This document shows, in pieces, positions 5,691 to 6,900 of a stretch of 6,900 nucleotides of DNA. Origin of the DNA: Candidatus Binatia bacterium (GTDB lineage Bacteria > Desulfobacterota_B > Binatia > UBA9968). The notes beneath the pieces were generated by a model. It was given only the letters and a program-made list of their open reading frames with translations. It had not been told where the DNA came from and did not search any database. The position numbers and the translations under genes were made by a program. Location: NCBI GenBank assembly GCA_025922795.1, contig JAICHC010000153.1:1-6900 (forward strand), written 5' to 3'. How positions within the stretch are numbered: position 1 is the stretch's first letter; each line of letters starts with the position of its first letter.

Positions 5691-6785
5691 ATGGCTGGAA
5701 TAATCGACGCGGACACACACATTGCGGAAGGCGAAGCGATGTGGGCCATGATGGACAAGGAGATGTATCACCGGCGGCCGGTGTTGCTCAAAGGGCCGGA
5801 AGACACACTTTATGGTCCCCGTAATGCGTTTTGGCTGATCGACGGTAACATTTTTCCCAAGCCCAATGGCAGGGGCAGTTTTCGTTTGATTACTCCGTCG
5901 GCCTCAAAACTGGAATCTTCCCGCGGCGACATTCACTTGGCTTATCGCGAGATGACCGATATTCCCGGCCGGCTCAAAGACATGGACAAGCTCGGCGTGG
6001 AGAAGCAGGTGGTATTTCCGACCCTGTTTCTCATTTACATCACGGACGACGTCGTCTTGGACGTGGCGATGGCGCGAGCTTACAACCGATTTCTCGCCCA
6101 GGCCTGCGCGAAATCCGGTGGCCGTATGAAGTGGGTTGTCGTGCCGCCGCTTCATTCCGTCGAAGAATCGGTGCGAGAGATCAAGTGGGGCAAAGATAAC
6201 GGCGCGGTGGGAGTTTTCTTTCGCGGGATCGAAGGGCAAAGGACTCTGGATAACCCTTATTTCAGTCCGATTTATCAGGTGGCGAGCGATACGGATCTGC
6301 CGATTTTAATCCACACCGGCGCGGGCTGTCCGCTGTTTTTGCACCTCTTCGACGTAGAGCGAAATCACACGTTCGGTCACAGCCGAGTGCAGCCGCTGTT
6401 CGCCTTCCGCGATTTGATTCACAACAAGATTCCCGAGCAATTTCCGCGGCTGAAATTCGGCTTCATTGAAGCTTCAGCCGGTTGGGTTCCGTTCATGATG
6501 CATATTCTGAAAAGACTATTCCGCGACAAATGGAAATTTTCTTCAGACAAAGACATGTTCCGCGAGTACCGCATTTTTGTCGCTTGCGAAGCCGACGAGG
6601 ACGTGAGCTACATCGCTCAATACACCGGCGACGATCACCTCCTGATTGGCTCGGACTATGGCCATCAAGATCCGTCCGAGGAGCGCCAGCTCGTCGCTGC
6701 GATGCGCGCGCGCGAAGATATCCCGCGCGCACTCACCGATAAGATCTTTTTCGATAATCCGAAGCTGCTTTATCCGTTGAATTAA
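5691..6785 (+). CDS. Amidohydrolase family 2 (ACMSD/decarboxylase-like) metal-dependent enzyme
   Basis: This is a 364-residue TIM-barrel enzyme of the amidohydrolase_2 family, whose members hydrolyse or decarboxylate cyclic and aromatic acids using a divalent metal. The N-terminal motif is IIDADTHIAE, in which the usual His-x-His is Asp8-x-His10. Further ligands are likely His208 in PILIHTGAG and Asp322 in IGSDYGHQDPS; Glu260 and Trp265 lie in FGFIEASAGWVPF. The C-terminal KIFFDNPKLLYPL at 351-363 is the standard closing helix of the family. An acidic residue in place of the first His also occurs in gamma-resorcylate-type decarboxylases, as Glu. There is no signal peptide, so it should act in the cytosol. 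The gene follows the NMT1-like gene by 83 bp on the same strand. The exact reaction, hydrolysis or decarboxylation, is not decidable from the sequence. Confidence 0.92.
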   Translation: MAGIIDADTHIAEGEAMWAMMDKEMYHRRPVLLKGPEDTLYGPRNAFWLIDGNIFPKPNGRGSFRLITPSASKLESSRGDIHLAYREMTDIPGRLKDMDKLGVEKQVVFPTLFLIYITDDVVLDVAMARAYNRFLAQACAKSGGRMKWVVVPPLHSVEESVREIKWGKDNGAVGVFFRGIEGQRTLDNPYFSPIYQVASDTDLPILIHTGAGCPLFLHLFDVERNHTFGHSRVQPLFAFRDLIHNKIPEQFPRLKFGFIEASAGWVPFMMHILKRLFRDKWKFSSDKDMFREYRIFVACEADEDVSYIAQYTGDDHLLIGSDYGHQDPSEERQLVAAMRAREDIPRALTDKIFFDNPKLLYPLN

Positions 6786-6813
6786 AGCAGCTGCGAGCTT
6801 CCGTCTTTTTTTT
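6785..6813 (+). terminator. Possible weak rho-independent terminator after the amidohydrolase
   Basis: Overlapping the last base of the stop codon, AAGC...GCTT (6785-6800) can form a short four-base-pair stem, followed five bases later by eight consecutive T (6806-6813). The T tract is convincing but the stem is weak, so efficiency is doubtful. Confidence 0.35.
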
Positions 6814-6830
6814 CAAACCTTTTCGTAACG

Positions 6831-6859
6831 ATGAGGGAGAGGGTGGGCCAGGGTGGAGC
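6831..6859. repeat. GC-rich intergenic repeat-like fragment
   Basis: The stretch starting GAGGGAGAGGGTGGGCCAGG resembles the 'GGGAGAGGG...CCAGGGTGAGGG' type of short intergenic repeat found many times in various proteobacterial genomes. Only one copy is present here, so the assignment is by recollection of the pattern, not by comparison inside the window. It lies between the amidohydrolase and the next gene start. Confidence 0.35.
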
Positions 6860-6878
6860 ATAAATTCGGAGTATTCTA

Positions 6879-6900
6879 ATGGAAAAGTCACCGGATGTAA
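6879..6900 (+). CDS. Start of a downstream gene, cut by the right edge
   Basis: An ATG is preceded at seven bases by GGAG (6868-6871). Only seven codons (MEKSPDV) are in the window, so no product can be named. The spacing and ribosome binding site make it a plausible next gene on the same strand as the amidohydrolase. Confidence 0.5.

Overview
The window carries five complete genes, the 5' end of a sixth at the left edge and the first few codons of a probable seventh at the right edge. Base composition is moderately GC-rich with good Shine-Dalgarno sites. The gene mix (iron-type and NMT1-type substrate-binding proteins, a fused ABC permease, a nitroreductase and a DxH-type amidohydrolase, scattered on both strands) resembles accessory catabolic regions of uncultured soil or sediment Gram-negative bacteria, of deltaproteobacterial or Tectomicrobia/Rokubacteria type. 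That placement is an impression from gene content, not a demonstrated identity.

Layout. Positions 1-650 (minus) hold the N-terminus of a membrane-anchored GT51 peptidoglycan glycosyltransferase-like protein, cut by the window edge. After a 243-bp divergent gap come, on the plus strand, a nitroreductase (894-1598) and a secreted iron-type ABC substrate-binding protein (1650-2747). A 108-bp convergent gap follows, dominated by diverged GTTCAA-type heptamers in inverted arrangement. Facing it on the minus strand is a 568-residue two-domain ABC permease (2856-4562). A divergent gap with a perfect 12-bp tandem duplication then leads into an NMT1/THI5-like binding protein without a signal peptide (4708-5607) and an amidohydrolase_2-family enzyme (5691-6785), followed by a weak terminator-like T tract, a repeat-like GC-rich fragment and a new start at 6879.

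How it may work together (inference). The secreted binding protein and the permease could form an importer, although they are transcribed towards each other and no ATPase gene is visible. The nitroreductase, amidohydrolase and cytosolic-looking NMT1-like protein could act on an imported small organic, perhaps aromatic, compound. The sequence alone does not give a substrate. No RNA gene, CRISPR array or insertion sequence was seen. The least conventional items are the signal-less NMT1-like protein paired with the amidohydrolase, the tandem 12-mer in its leader, and the heptamer repeat block.
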